Assembly (NCBI GenBank): GCA_041655735.1 | Contig: JBBAEV010000038.1 | Span: 1 to 7,037, forward strand | DNA: 7,037 bases | Reading direction: 5' to 3' | Source of the DNA: JBBAEV01 sp041655735 | GTDB lineage: Bacteria > Bacillota_I > Bacilli_A > RF39 > UBA660 | Shown here: positions 1-5,613 of the stretch, one piece after another | Position numbering within the stretch: position 1 is the stretch's first letter | How the letters are laid out: every line of letters begins with the position of its first letter | Notes under the pieces: model-generated | The model's input: only the letters and a program-made list of their open reading frames with translations | What the model was told of the DNA's origin: nothing | Databases searched by the model: none | Program-made: the position numbers and the translations under genes

Positions 1-89
1 GGTACCGCTATTATTAATATTATAGCTAGTACTACTATTACCGCGAGTAATTCTATTAAAGTAAAACCTTTATTATTTCTTTTTTCCAT
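1..89 (-). CDS. Type IV prepilin / competence pseudopilin, N-terminal fragment (runs off left edge)
   Basis: The first 29 codons of a minus-strand gene; the rest lies outside the window. The translation begins MEKRNNKGFTLIELLAVIVV and continues as an unbroken hydrophobic helix to the edge. This is the class III signal of type IV pilins and pseudopilins: a short basic leader, Gly8 as the last leader residue, Phe9 as the mature N-terminus, Glu13 at mature position 5, then a hydrophobic assembly helix. By family knowledge a prepilin peptidase (PilD/ComC type) cuts after Gly8 and N-methylates the Phe, and the subunit enters a pilus or a ComG-type DNA-uptake pseudopilus. The ATG at 89-87 is preceded by a good Shine-Dalgarno, AGAGGT at 103-98. 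Which pilin it is (ComGC-like, major or minor) cannot be told from 29 residues. It follows the rhomboid gene but is separated from it by a terminator and has its own promoter. Confidence 0.88.
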   Translation of the reverse strand, partial: MEKRNNKGFTLIELLAVIVVLAIILIIAV

Positions 90-97
90 TTACTTAC

Positions 98-103
98 ACC
101 TCT
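98..103 (-). promoter_or_regulatory. Ribosome binding site of the prepilin gene
   Basis: AGAGGT on the minus strand, 8 nt upstream of the ATG. It supports the short partial ORF as a real gene start. Confidence 0.7.
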
Positions 104-112
104 TATATTTAA

Positions 113-141
113 AATATAACATATTGTAAATATAAGGTAAA
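113..141 (-). promoter_or_regulatory. Candidate sigma-A promoter of the prepilin gene
   Basis: On the minus strand, TTTACC (141-136) and TATATT (118-113) are separated by exactly 17 bp, and the prepilin ATG lies 23 nt beyond the -10. The site sits just after the rhomboid terminator, where a new promoter would be needed. It was found by eye; in such AT-rich DNA, chance matches are common. Confidence 0.45.
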
Positions 142-142
142 G

Positions 143-166
143 AAAAAACAAGATATTATCTTGTTT
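143..166 (-). terminator. Rho-independent terminator of the rhomboid gene
   Basis: Read on the minus strand, a 9-bp stem (AAACAAGAT pairing with ATCTTGTTT) with a 3-nt loop ends in a run of six T. It starts 13 nt after the rhomboid stop codon. The stem is AT-rich but perfect, and the T-run lies only on the side expected for minus-strand transcription. Confidence 0.75.
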
Positions 167-179
167 AATGTAAAATTTT

Positions 180-1436
180 TTAATCGAATTTAGTAACCTT
201 TTTTTTATAATTATTTGCTTTATTATGATCTCCTATATAGCGATAATAATCTATTATATAATTATCTAATTCTTTATCTCGATATACATCATTATAAAAG
301 AAAGCCATATACCCTATAAATAAAGTCATTAATACTGTCGCAATTAACCCATTAATTCTTTCAAATAACGATGTTTTGTATTTAACCCCTACCACAATAG
401 ATATCATTAATCCACCTATTAAACCACCAATATGAGCTGCATTATTAATTCCGCTCATACTAAATCCAATAAGTAAATTAATTATTATAAGGGGTATTAT
501 TTGTTGTTTTAAAACAGTCCCCAAGAACGCTCTATAGTGGTATCCAAAATAAATCATAGACCCCATCAATCCAAAAATAGCTCCTGATGCTCCTGCGCTT
601 ATTTCAGTAACAAATAACATTGATAATAAACTACCAAATAAACCACTAAATAAATAAATTATAATAAATTTTATTTTACCATAGAAACTTTCTATGTAAG
701 AGCCTAATATATATAGCGCATAATTATTAAATATAAAATGAAGTAACCCAATATGTAGAAAATTACTAGTTATTAATCTATAATACTCCCCGCCCCTAAT
801 TAAAGGAGTATAACTAGCGCCATACTTTATCAAAGTAATATAGTTATTACTTCCATAGTCAACATATTCCATTAAAAAGAAAAGTAAAGCATTAATAAGT
901 ATTATCGCATAAGTAATATAAGGTACCTTTTTAGAAAATACATCATTAGTTTTTTTCGCATCTTCTTGATTTTTTTTATTTAAATCTCTTGTTATTTTAA
1001 CAAAAAGTTCTGTTCCTTTTTCTGAATGCTCTAAATCTTTTTCTAATCCTTTAAACATTTTAGTTAATAATATGTTATTTTTAATATCTTCATCTTCACT
1101 TAAATAAATTGTATCAATGTTTTTTTGATTAGTTAAATTAACATTATCCCCAATATCAGTAAATATAGACAGCATCTTCATTTTTAATGAAAAAGTTTTT
1201 ATTTTTAATTTGCGCATTATTTTTTGTGTTTTAAACATATCAAAATCATATTGTTCCATATTATGAATATGATTAGATACTATTCTTATTAGTTTATATG
1301 GCCTTTCCATATTTTCAAGCCATATTTCATTTTGCGCACCATAAAGAACAACCGGATTATAACCCTGTTTAGTAATAAAATAATGTAATAATTTTATTAC
1401 AATTTCATTTTTAGCTTCTATTTTTGTTTCATTCAT
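180..1436 (-). CDS. Rhomboid-family intramembrane serine protease with N-terminal soluble domain
   Basis: A 418-residue protein that cleaves transmembrane segments inside the membrane. Residues 1-170 are soluble and charged. The rhomboid core spans about 171-352. The TM2 motif HIGLLHFIFNN (228-238) carries His233 and Asn237, equivalent to GlpG His150 and Asn154 of the oxyanion hole. The nucleophile is Ser284 in GASGAIFGL (282-290), and the catalytic base is His335 in AAHIGG. The loop motif GEYYRLITSNFLH (216-228) is also typical. A seventh helix (about 361-381) and a polar tail of some 37 residues follow. Soluble N-terminus plus 7-TM core resembles Bacillus subtilis YqgP/GluP, which acts with FtsH in membrane-protein quality control, but the long TPR-type C-terminus of YqgP is absent. 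The ATG has GAGGAAT 8 nt upstream. The gene looks monocistronic, diverging from the TspO-like gene across a 67-bp gap. The substrate is unknown. Confidence 0.93.
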   Translation of the reverse strand: MNETKIEAKNEIVIKLLHYFITKQGYNPVVLYGAQNEIWLENMERPYKLIRIVSNHIHNMEQYDFDMFKTQKIMRKLKIKTFSLKMKMLSIFTDIGDNVNLTNQKNIDTIYLSEDEDIKNNILLTKMFKGLEKDLEHSEKGTELFVKITRDLNKKNQEDAKKTNDVFSKKVPYITYAIILINALLFFLMEYVDYGSNNYITLIKYGASYTPLIRGGEYYRLITSNFLHIGLLHFIFNNYALYILGSYIESFYGKIKFIIIYLFSGLFGSLLSMLFVTEISAGASGAIFGLMGSMIYFGYHYRAFLGTVLKQQIIPLIIINLLIGFSMSGINNAAHIGGLIGGLMISIVVGVKYKTSLFERINGLIATVLMTLFIGYMAFFYNDVYRDKELDNYIIDYYRYIGDHNKANNYKKKVTKFD

Positions 1437-1503
1437 TTTTATTCCTCACAATTCAATAATACTATTTTAATATTAATCATAAAATTAGTAAAGGGGTGCT
1501 TTA

Positions 1504-1962
1504 ATGAAAAAAATTATTATATTCCCTATATTCCTAATTCCTTGGTTTTTGGGGCTTTTAATTTTCAATATAGATTCATCATACTTTAATAATCTTAACA
1601 TTCCTTTTTTTATATCTTCTTTAAATAAATTATTTATATTTCTAACTATTGTTTATATAAATATCGCTATTAGTATACATATTATCTATATAAAACATAA
1701 AGATATAAAAAAAACTAGGACATATTATAAATTAATTATTACAAACTATATATTAAATCAATTATCTATTTTTTGTTTATTTACAATAAAAGATTATTTA
1801 TTATTCTTTTTAAATAGTATAACCTTATTAGTATCTACTCTATGGTTATATAAAAGTATAAAAAAATTAGATAAGATTGCTAGCCTTTTTATAATTATAT
1901 ATATAATATGGTCTTTCCTTCAAACAATATTATCTATTTCAATATATCTTACTAATCCTTAA
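1504..1962 (+). CDS. TspO/MBR-like five-helix membrane protein (divergent)
   Basis: A 152-residue, very hydrophobic protein and the only plus-strand gene here. Five helices can be placed at about 3-21, 41-62, 77-95, 98-117 and 126-147, which is the size and topology of TspO/MBR (tryptophan-rich sensory protein / translocator) proteins. The best match is the C-terminal half: NYILNQLSIFCLF (81-93) corresponds to the family's NxxWxxxFF region, the helix ending STLWLYKSIKKLDKIAS to TM4, and YIIWSFLQTILSISIYLTN to the family's closing PYLLWxxFAxxLNxxIWxLN. Many signature residues are replaced; only three Trp remain (14, 114, 136). TspO proteins bind porphyrins and affect tetrapyrrole or stress responses in other bacteria; no substrate can be deduced here. 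Shine-Dalgarno AAGGGGTG precedes the ATG by 5 nt. It converges on rluD with an 11-bp overlap. The family call rests on a pattern match by eye. Confidence 0.62.
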   Translation: MKKIIIFPIFLIPWFLGLLIFNIDSSYFNNLNIPFFISSLNKLFIFLTIVYINIAISIHIIYIKHKDIKKTRTYYKLIITNYILNQLSIFCLFTIKDYLLFFLNSITLLVSTLWLYKSIKKLDKIASLFIIIYIIWSFLQTILSISIYLTNP

Positions 1963-2848
1963 ACATCATTAATATATTATTAAAATCATCGGGAATTGGT
2001 ACTTCAAACTCCATATATTTATTTGTAGTAGGATGAGTAAATCCAATTGTTTTAGCATGTAACATTTGTCCACTATCATCTATTACTTTTTTCTTTCCAT
2101 ATAAAGGATCATTTATAATAGGGTGACTAATATATTCCATATGAACTCTTATTTGGTGAGTTCTCCCTGTTTCTAATTTACACTCAATTAAAGTTGCCTC
2201 TTTATATCTTTCTAAAACTATAAAATGAGTTATTGATTTTTTACCATCTTTTTCAATAGCCATCTTTTTTCTATTTGTTTTATCTCTTCCTATTGGTGCA
2301 TCAATAGTTCCCTTATCATGAGTGATAACACCATGTACTAAAGCGCTATATTTCCTAGTAATAATTTTATTTTCTAATTGTTTTGATAAATTAAGATGAG
2401 CATTATTATTTTTCGCAATCAATAATAAACCACTCGTATCTTTATCAATACGATGGATTATACCTGGTCTAAAATTACCATTTATATCACTTAATTCTTT
2501 AGAGTAACCAAGTAACCCATTAACTAAAGTATCATCATAATGACCTGATGCGGGATGTACAACCATTCCTATTGGTTTATTTATTACCATCACATCATCA
2601 TCTTCGTATACTATATCTAAATTAATATTCTTTGGTTTTATCTTATTATCCTCTCCTAAATTATTATTCACCTTTATGATATCATTATTATTTACTATAT
2701 AATTACTTTTTACTAATTTATCATTTACTAATACTTTACCTTGATCTATTAATTTTTGAATCTTACTTCTACTTGTTTTTAATTCATTAGTTAAGTATTT
2801 GTCTAATCTTTCTTTATCATTATTACTTACCTTTATTTCTACCAACAA
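1952..2848 (-). CDS. rluD: RluA/RluD-family 23S rRNA pseudouridine synthase
   Basis: A 298-residue enzyme that isomerises uridine to pseudouridine in large-subunit rRNA in the cytoplasm. The N-terminal S4 RNA-binding domain covers about 13-60. The catalytic domain starts near residue 78, with NKPIGMVVHP (90-99) and the active-site motif GIIHRIDKDTSG (129-140) holding catalytic Asp135. GRTHQIRVHM (228-237) and LHA (263-265) are further family motifs. The length is normal. The start is TTG at 2848-2846: AGGAG lies 7 nt upstream, no ATG or GTG in frame is near, and Leu-Val-Glu leads straight into the S4 domain. The start lies inside lspA, overlapping it by 26 bp, which suggests translational coupling. 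The order lspA-rluD is the common Firmicutes one (lspA-ylyB in B. subtilis). Stop codons TAG and TAA follow in tandem. Target uridines (the 1911/1915/1917 group for RluD) are inferred from the family. Confidence 0.93.
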   Translation of the reverse strand: MLVEIKVSNNDKERLDKYLTNELKTSRSKIQKLIDQGKVLVNDKLVKSNYIVNNNDIIKVNNNLGEDNKIKPKNINLDIVYEDDDVMVINKPIGMVVHPASGHYDDTLVNGLLGYSKELSDINGNFRPGIIHRIDKDTSGLLLIAKNNNAHLNLSKQLENKIITRKYSALVHGVITHDKGTIDAPIGRDKTNRKKMAIEKDGKKSITHFIVLERYKEATLIECKLETGRTHQIRVHMEYISHPIINDPLYGKKKVIDDSGQMLHAKTIGFTHPTTNKYMEFEVPIPDDFNNILMMFKD

Positions 2849-3299
2849 CCCACCACTCCTTTATTATTAATAATATCATTAGGAATGTTCCTATTACTAT
2901 CGCACTATCAGCTAGATTAAATATTGGAAATATATAATTAAAGATATGTACTTCTATAAAATCAACAACATACCCCATTATTATTCGATCAGCTAAATTG
3001 CCAAATACTCCTCCTAATAAAAAACCATATGCTAATACATCTAGTTTTTCTAATTCTTTATCTTCTTTTATCATTTTTATTAAATAGATTAAAAATAATA
3101 CCGCAACTAGTATTAAAAATAATGTTTTCTCTTGAAAAATACCCCAGGCAGCACCTCTATTTTGCGAATGACTAAAATATAAAAAATTATTAATAAGCTT
3201 TGTACTAGAACCGTATTCAATTAAACTCATTATCAATTGTTTAGTAATTTGATCTATTATTATTACTATTATTGCGAGAAACCATATCTTGTTCTTCAT
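2823..3299 (-). CDS. lspA: Lipoprotein signal peptidase (signal peptidase II)
   Basis: A 158-residue inner-membrane aspartyl protease that removes the signal peptide of prolipoproteins after Lgt has lipidated the lipobox Cys. Four helices are evident. Family motifs appear in order: DQxxK at 16-20, SQNRGAAWGIF (45-55), GGVFGNLADRI (96-106), VVDFI (111-115) and FNLADSAI (127-134). The catalytic dyad is Asp113 and Asp131. Length and motif spacing are those of a functional enzyme. The ATG follows AAGGTGAT, which overlaps the stop of the pgsA-like gene; the gap is 10 bp, so the genes are co-transcribed. The last 26 bp overlap rluD. Two probable substrates are encoded nearby: the ApbE-like lipoprotein and the FMN-binding lipoprotein. 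Confidence 0.97.
   Translation of the reverse strand: MKNKIWFLAIIVIIIDQITKQLIMSLIEYGSSTKLINNFLYFSHSQNRGAAWGIFQEKTLFLILVAVLFLIYLIKMIKEDKELEKLDVLAYGFLLGGVFGNLADRIIMGYVVDFIEVHIFNYIFPIFNLADSAIVIGTFLMILLIIKEWWVVGRNKGK
2856..2860 (-). promoter_or_regulatory. Ribosome binding site that sets the TTG start of rluD
   Basis: AGGAG on the minus strand, 7 nt before the TTG at 2848, lying inside the lspA coding region. It is the reason for choosing TTG. The next codon is also TTG (2845-2843) with 10-nt spacing and is the only close alternative. Confidence 0.7.
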
Positions 3300-3309
3300 T
3301 TAAATCACC

Positions 3310-3855
3310 TTATATCTTATAATGTTTTTTTATATCTTTTTTTGAAAAAGACAATTTAAAATAATTAATAATTGTTAAAACCTGGAAGAAAGCTGATACT
3401 CCCATTAAAATCCAAAAAGGAATTTCCATGTTAGGATCAATAGAAACAAAGATTCCTACTATTATTGTAATAAAAAGAAAGAATGTTTTAAGCTTTCCCA
3501 CTAATACAATATAAAAGTTATCGCTTTTCATATAAGCCATTATTCCAATACCAGATATTAAGATTTCAAAAACAAATAAAAGAAATATTAATATATTATC
3601 AACTATCGCAAGTGATAATAAAGCCATACCCACAAAAAACTTATCCGAAATATGATCCATCTTGATTCCATATTTACTCTCTACATTCCATCTTCTTGCT
3701 AAATAACCATCTAATAAATCACTAATAGATCCTATTATAAATAGTATTATAGTTAAATAAAAATATTTTTGAAAAAAAGCAAAAGGAAATATAAAAGCTA
3801 AAATTAATCTTAATGTAGATAAAATATTAGGAATATACAGTTTTATATTTTTCAT
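3310..3855 (-). CDS. pgsA: CDP-alcohol phosphatidyltransferase, probably phosphatidylglycerophosphate synthase
   Basis: A 181-residue integral membrane enzyme of the CDP-alcohol phosphatidyltransferase family. It moves a phosphatidyl group from CDP-diacylglycerol to an alcohol, most likely glycerol-3-phosphate, the committed step to phosphatidylglycerol. The complete signature D-x2-DG-x2-AR-x8-G-x3-D-x3-D is present as Asp46, Asp49-Gly50, Ala53-Arg54, Gly63, Asp67 and Asp71, so all metal and CDP ligands are intact. NILSTLRL (10-17) is the typical N-terminal motif. About six hydrophobic segments follow the family topology. One departure: the usual DPLADK around the last two Asp reads DHISDK, so the acceptor alcohol is less certain than the family. 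It is the first gene of the pgsA-lspA-rluD operon, with an AGAGGG ribosome site and a -10 box upstream. Its product is also the lipid donor for lipoprotein modification, which fits linkage to lspA. Confidence 0.85.
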   Translation of the reverse strand: MKNIKLYIPNILSTLRLILAFIFPFAFFQKYFYLTIILFIIGSISDLLDGYLARRWNVESKYGIKMDHISDKFFVGMALLSLAIVDNILIFLLFVFEILISGIGIMAYMKSDNFYIVLVGKLKTFFLFITIIVGIFVSIDPNMEIPFWILMGVSAFFQVLTIINYFKLSFSKKDIKKHYKI

Positions 3856-3871
3856 TATACCCTCTCACTTC

Positions 3872-3877
3872 ATTATA
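3872..3877 (-). promoter_or_regulatory. Candidate -10 box for the pgsA-lspA-rluD operon
   Basis: A perfect TATAAT on the minus strand lies 16 nt upstream of the pgsA-like ATG, just beyond the terminator of the previous operon. The T-rich terminator tail occupies the -35 position and gives only a poor match, so only the -10 is called. Confidence 0.45.
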
Positions 3878-3896
3878 TTTATATGACATTTTTATT

Positions 3897-3918
3897 AAAA
3901 AACACTTTTATAGTGTTT
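3897..3918 (-). terminator. Rho-independent terminator of the flavinylation operon
   Basis: Read on the minus strand, a 7-bp stem AAACACT/AGTGTTT with a 5-nt loop runs into six T. The 5' arm of the stem overlaps the TAA stop of the FMN-binding lipoprotein gene, so termination follows directly on translation. It separates the redox operon from the pgsA operon. Confidence 0.72.
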
Positions 3919-4384
3919 ATTTTGCTTGACTTAAAGCCTTTTCAATTGCTTCGATATAAGTGTCCGCAGTAATAGTAACTCCACTTATTGAATCAAGTTT
4001 CGTTTCTTCTCCATCAGACCATACAACCCAATCTAATCCTTGTTCAGAAACTACTTTTTCTTCTATTACCTCTACTTGTTCATACCATTCAGCTCCACCT
4101 TCAATAATTCCTTGTTGTGCTGAAGTATCTTTCATACCATAATCATCGCCAAGTGTCTTTTTAGTGGTATTTATATCATCTGTTACATAAGTAGAATCAA
4201 TAAAACACGACTTAATAACACCGTCAGTATTAACATATACTACTGCAGTAGTTACATACTTCTTTCCATATGATTCATATTCCACTGAACCTAAATATGT
4301 TCCTTCTTTATAGTCCCCTACCTTTGCACATCCGGTTAATAATATAAACCCTAAACAAAATATAATTGATAATATTTTTTTCAT
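3917..4384 (-). CDS. FMN-binding domain lipoprotein (PplA/EET-type, covalently flavinylated)
   Basis: A 155-residue exported lipoprotein, probably a one-flavin electron carrier on the outer face of the membrane. The signal peptide (1-18) ends in the lipobox LTGC with Cys19 as lipid anchor. One FMN-binding domain (Pfam FMN_bind type) fills about 26-150: KEGTYLGSVEYES at the start, LGDDYGMK (78-85), AEWYEQVE (98-105), then the flavinylation motif D131-x2-SGVT with Thr137 as expected acceptor. The usual motif is SGAT; here Ala is Val136. Only one domain is present, whereas Listeria PplA, as I recall, has two. By family knowledge ApbE makes the phosphoester bond between FMN and this Thr, and an apbE gene heads the same cluster. 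The ATG has a very strong ribosome site (GAGGAGGT) and a private extended -10 promoter, so it may be the most highly made protein of the module. Electron acceptor unknown. Confidence 0.9.
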   Translation of the reverse strand: MKKILSIIFCLGFILLTGCAKVGDYKEGTYLGSVEYESYGKKYVTTAVVYVNTDGVIKSCFIDSTYVTDDINTTKKTLGDDYGMKDTSAQQGIIEGGAEWYEQVEVIEEKVVSEQGLDWVVWSDGEETKLDSISGVTITADTYIEAIEKALSQAK

Positions 4385-4408
4385 TCTTACCTCCTCTAAT
4401 TTAAATAA

Positions 4409-4437
4409 ATTATAACAGATATCAACCTTAATTACAA
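4409..4437 (-). promoter_or_regulatory. Internal extended -10 promoter for the FMN-binding lipoprotein
   Basis: On the minus strand, TTGTAA (4437-4432), a 17-bp spacer and TATAAT (4414-4409), with TG one base upstream of the -10 (TGTTATAAT). This is the best promoter match in the window. It overlaps the final codons of the Gx-transporter gene and lies 24 nt before the lipoprotein ATG, in a 43-bp gap that is longer than the other gaps of the operon. Confidence 0.68.
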
Positions 4438-4931
4438 TCTTTTCTATAATATCTTAACACTGTTTTAGAGGCCATTCCTACAACTATTCCAGTTGGTATA
4501 GAAAACAATAATATATATGGTAAATAATATATTAATGAAATAGTATTTAATACAACAATACCTATTATTATTTGACCTATACTATGAAATATAGCTCCCA
4601 TAACACTAACTCCTATTACTGATAACTTAGTACAATTTTTCATTAAACACATAATAACGATACTAAATAATGCTCCCGATATACTAAAAAAGAATGTTAT
4701 ATTAAAAAGACCGGTTCTAAGTAATCCTACTAAAAAAACTCTAAGTATTGAAATAAATAAAGCATCTTTAAAAGAATACATATAAATAACAAATATTATT
4801 ACTGTATTCGCAAGACCCAATTTCACTCCAGGAATAATTCCACTTATTATAGGTATCATTGATTCTATGATACTTAAAACAATAGACAACGCTAATAACA
4901 TTGATATTGTAGTTATTTTTTTTATGTCCAT
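4428..4931 (-). CDS. Gx transporter family / EetB-like membrane protein (heptaprenyl diphosphate synthase component I family)
   Basis: A 167-residue integral membrane protein with about five helices. Family hallmarks: PGVKLGLANT (34-43), SILRVFLVGLL (61-71), FSISGALFSIVIM (82-94), SVIGVSVMGAIFHSIGQ (104-120) and YYLPYILLFSIPTG (135-148). Databases name this family heptaprenyl diphosphate synthase component I or Gx transporter; neither name is well supported biochemically. In Listeria-type extracellular electron transfer the related EetB works with EetA to pass electrons from membrane quinone to flavinylated proteins (recalled knowledge). The neighbours fit that role: a NusG-domain-II EetA-like protein two genes upstream, ApbE first, and an FMN-binding lipoprotein next. 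The ATG follows AGGTGATATT, with the ribosome site overlapping the end of the AlkD-like gene (8-bp gap). Its last codons carry the promoter of the next gene. No heptaprenyl diphosphate synthase component II is seen here. Confidence 0.85.
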   Translation of the reverse strand: MDIKKITTISMLLALSIVLSIIESMIPIISGIIPGVKLGLANTVIIFVIYMYSFKDALFISILRVFLVGLLRTGLFNITFFFSISGALFSIVIMCLMKNCTKLSVIGVSVMGAIFHSIGQIIIGIVVLNTISLIYYLPYILLFSIPTGIVVGMASKTVLRYYRKDCN

Positions 4932-4939
4932 AATATCAC

Positions 4940-5605
4940 CTATATATATTTCTTTGCTTCCCTTAAAGTAACTGGTTTTAAATTATATCCATCTACTACT
5001 TTTCTTATATACAAAGGAAAAGTATATGAAATATCTCTAAGTAACCAGCCCAATGCTTTTTGAATAAAAAATTCGCTACTTTGATATGTCTTCTCTATAA
5101 TTATATTTACTAAATCAAGATTAACTTCTTCTTTCATACATAATTGACAAATAATTCCCATCCTAATTACCCATTTATTTTTACTATTAATGTTTTTTAG
5201 TATATATTTTTCTAAATATTTTCTATTTTCTTTTAATAAAAACCATCTTCTAACTACTAAATTAGCTGAATCTGTTGTATTCCACCAAGGACTAATAGTA
5301 GTAGCTATTTTAGTCAATTCTAATATATCTTTATATCTAAGATTTTTTATGTTAGTTTTTAATAAAGAAATAGCTATATAATAAAAATCACGATATTTTT
5401 TGTTACTTAATTCATGAACTAGTTTCATTATTTCATCTATTGAATCCTTTTTATGACAAGCAATAAAATCTTTAGATAATACTCCTAACTCTTTTTGAGA
5501 TAATCCTAAGAATAAACATGTATTTTTCATATACTTTTGTTGGATAAGGGCTACTTCTTCATTTTTATTTTCTAATAATATCTTTTCTAATTCTTCTATC
5601 TTCAT
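4940..5605 (-). CDS. AlkD-like DNA alkylation repair protein (HEAT-repeat DNA glycosylase)
   Basis: A 221-residue, soluble, helix-rich protein of the DNA alkylation repair family. AlkD excises N3- and N7-alkylated purines with a HEAT-repeat solenoid that cradles the damaged strand. The key residues of Bacillus cereus AlkD (Trp109, Asp113, Arg148, Trp187, from memory) have counterparts: Trp108 and Asp112 in PWWNTTDSAN (106-115), Arg148 in NKWVIRMGII (143-152) and Trp187 in KALGWLLRD (183-191). The catalytic Asp and the aromatic cleft therefore look intact. Family features also include YRDFYYIAI (71-79) and the Lys/Arg-rich C-terminus. The length is close to that of known members. The ATG follows AGGAGG by 4 nt; gaps are 8 bp to the genes on both sides, so it is firmly inside the redox operon between the EetA-like and EetB-like genes. 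No repair gene neighbours it. The reason for this placement is unknown. Confidence 0.9.
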   Translation of the reverse strand: MKIEELEKILLENKNEEVALIQQKYMKNTCLFLGLSQKELGVLSKDFIACHKKDSIDEIMKLVHELSNKKYRDFYYIAISLLKTNIKNLRYKDILELTKIATTISPWWNTTDSANLVVRRWFLLKENRKYLEKYILKNINSKNKWVIRMGIICQLCMKEEVNLDLVNIIIEKTYQSSEFFIQKALGWLLRDISYTFPLYIRKVVDGYNLKPVTLREAKKYI

Positions 5606-5613
5606 ATATCCTC

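Noticed and set aside
1437..1503. Promoters in the 67-bp gap between the rhomboid and TspO-like genes
   Set aside because: TATTAT (1461-1456, minus) and TAAAAT (1480-1485, plus) are possible -10 boxes, but neither has a credible -35, and such hexamers are frequent by chance here. Promoters must exist but cannot be placed.
3960..4142. 60-residue plus-strand open frame inside the FMN-binding lipoprotein gene
   Set aside because: Antisense shadow of a well-supported gene; no ribosome site, low-complexity Ser/Thr/Pro composition unlike a real protein of this genome.
4428..4931. Heptaprenyl diphosphate synthase component I as a functional label
   Set aside because: The name is a database family label; there is no component II partner, and the neighbours point to an EetB-like role instead.
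5190..5381. 63-residue plus-strand open frame inside the AlkD-like gene
   Set aside because: Antisense to a gene with intact catalytic motifs; no convincing ribosome site.
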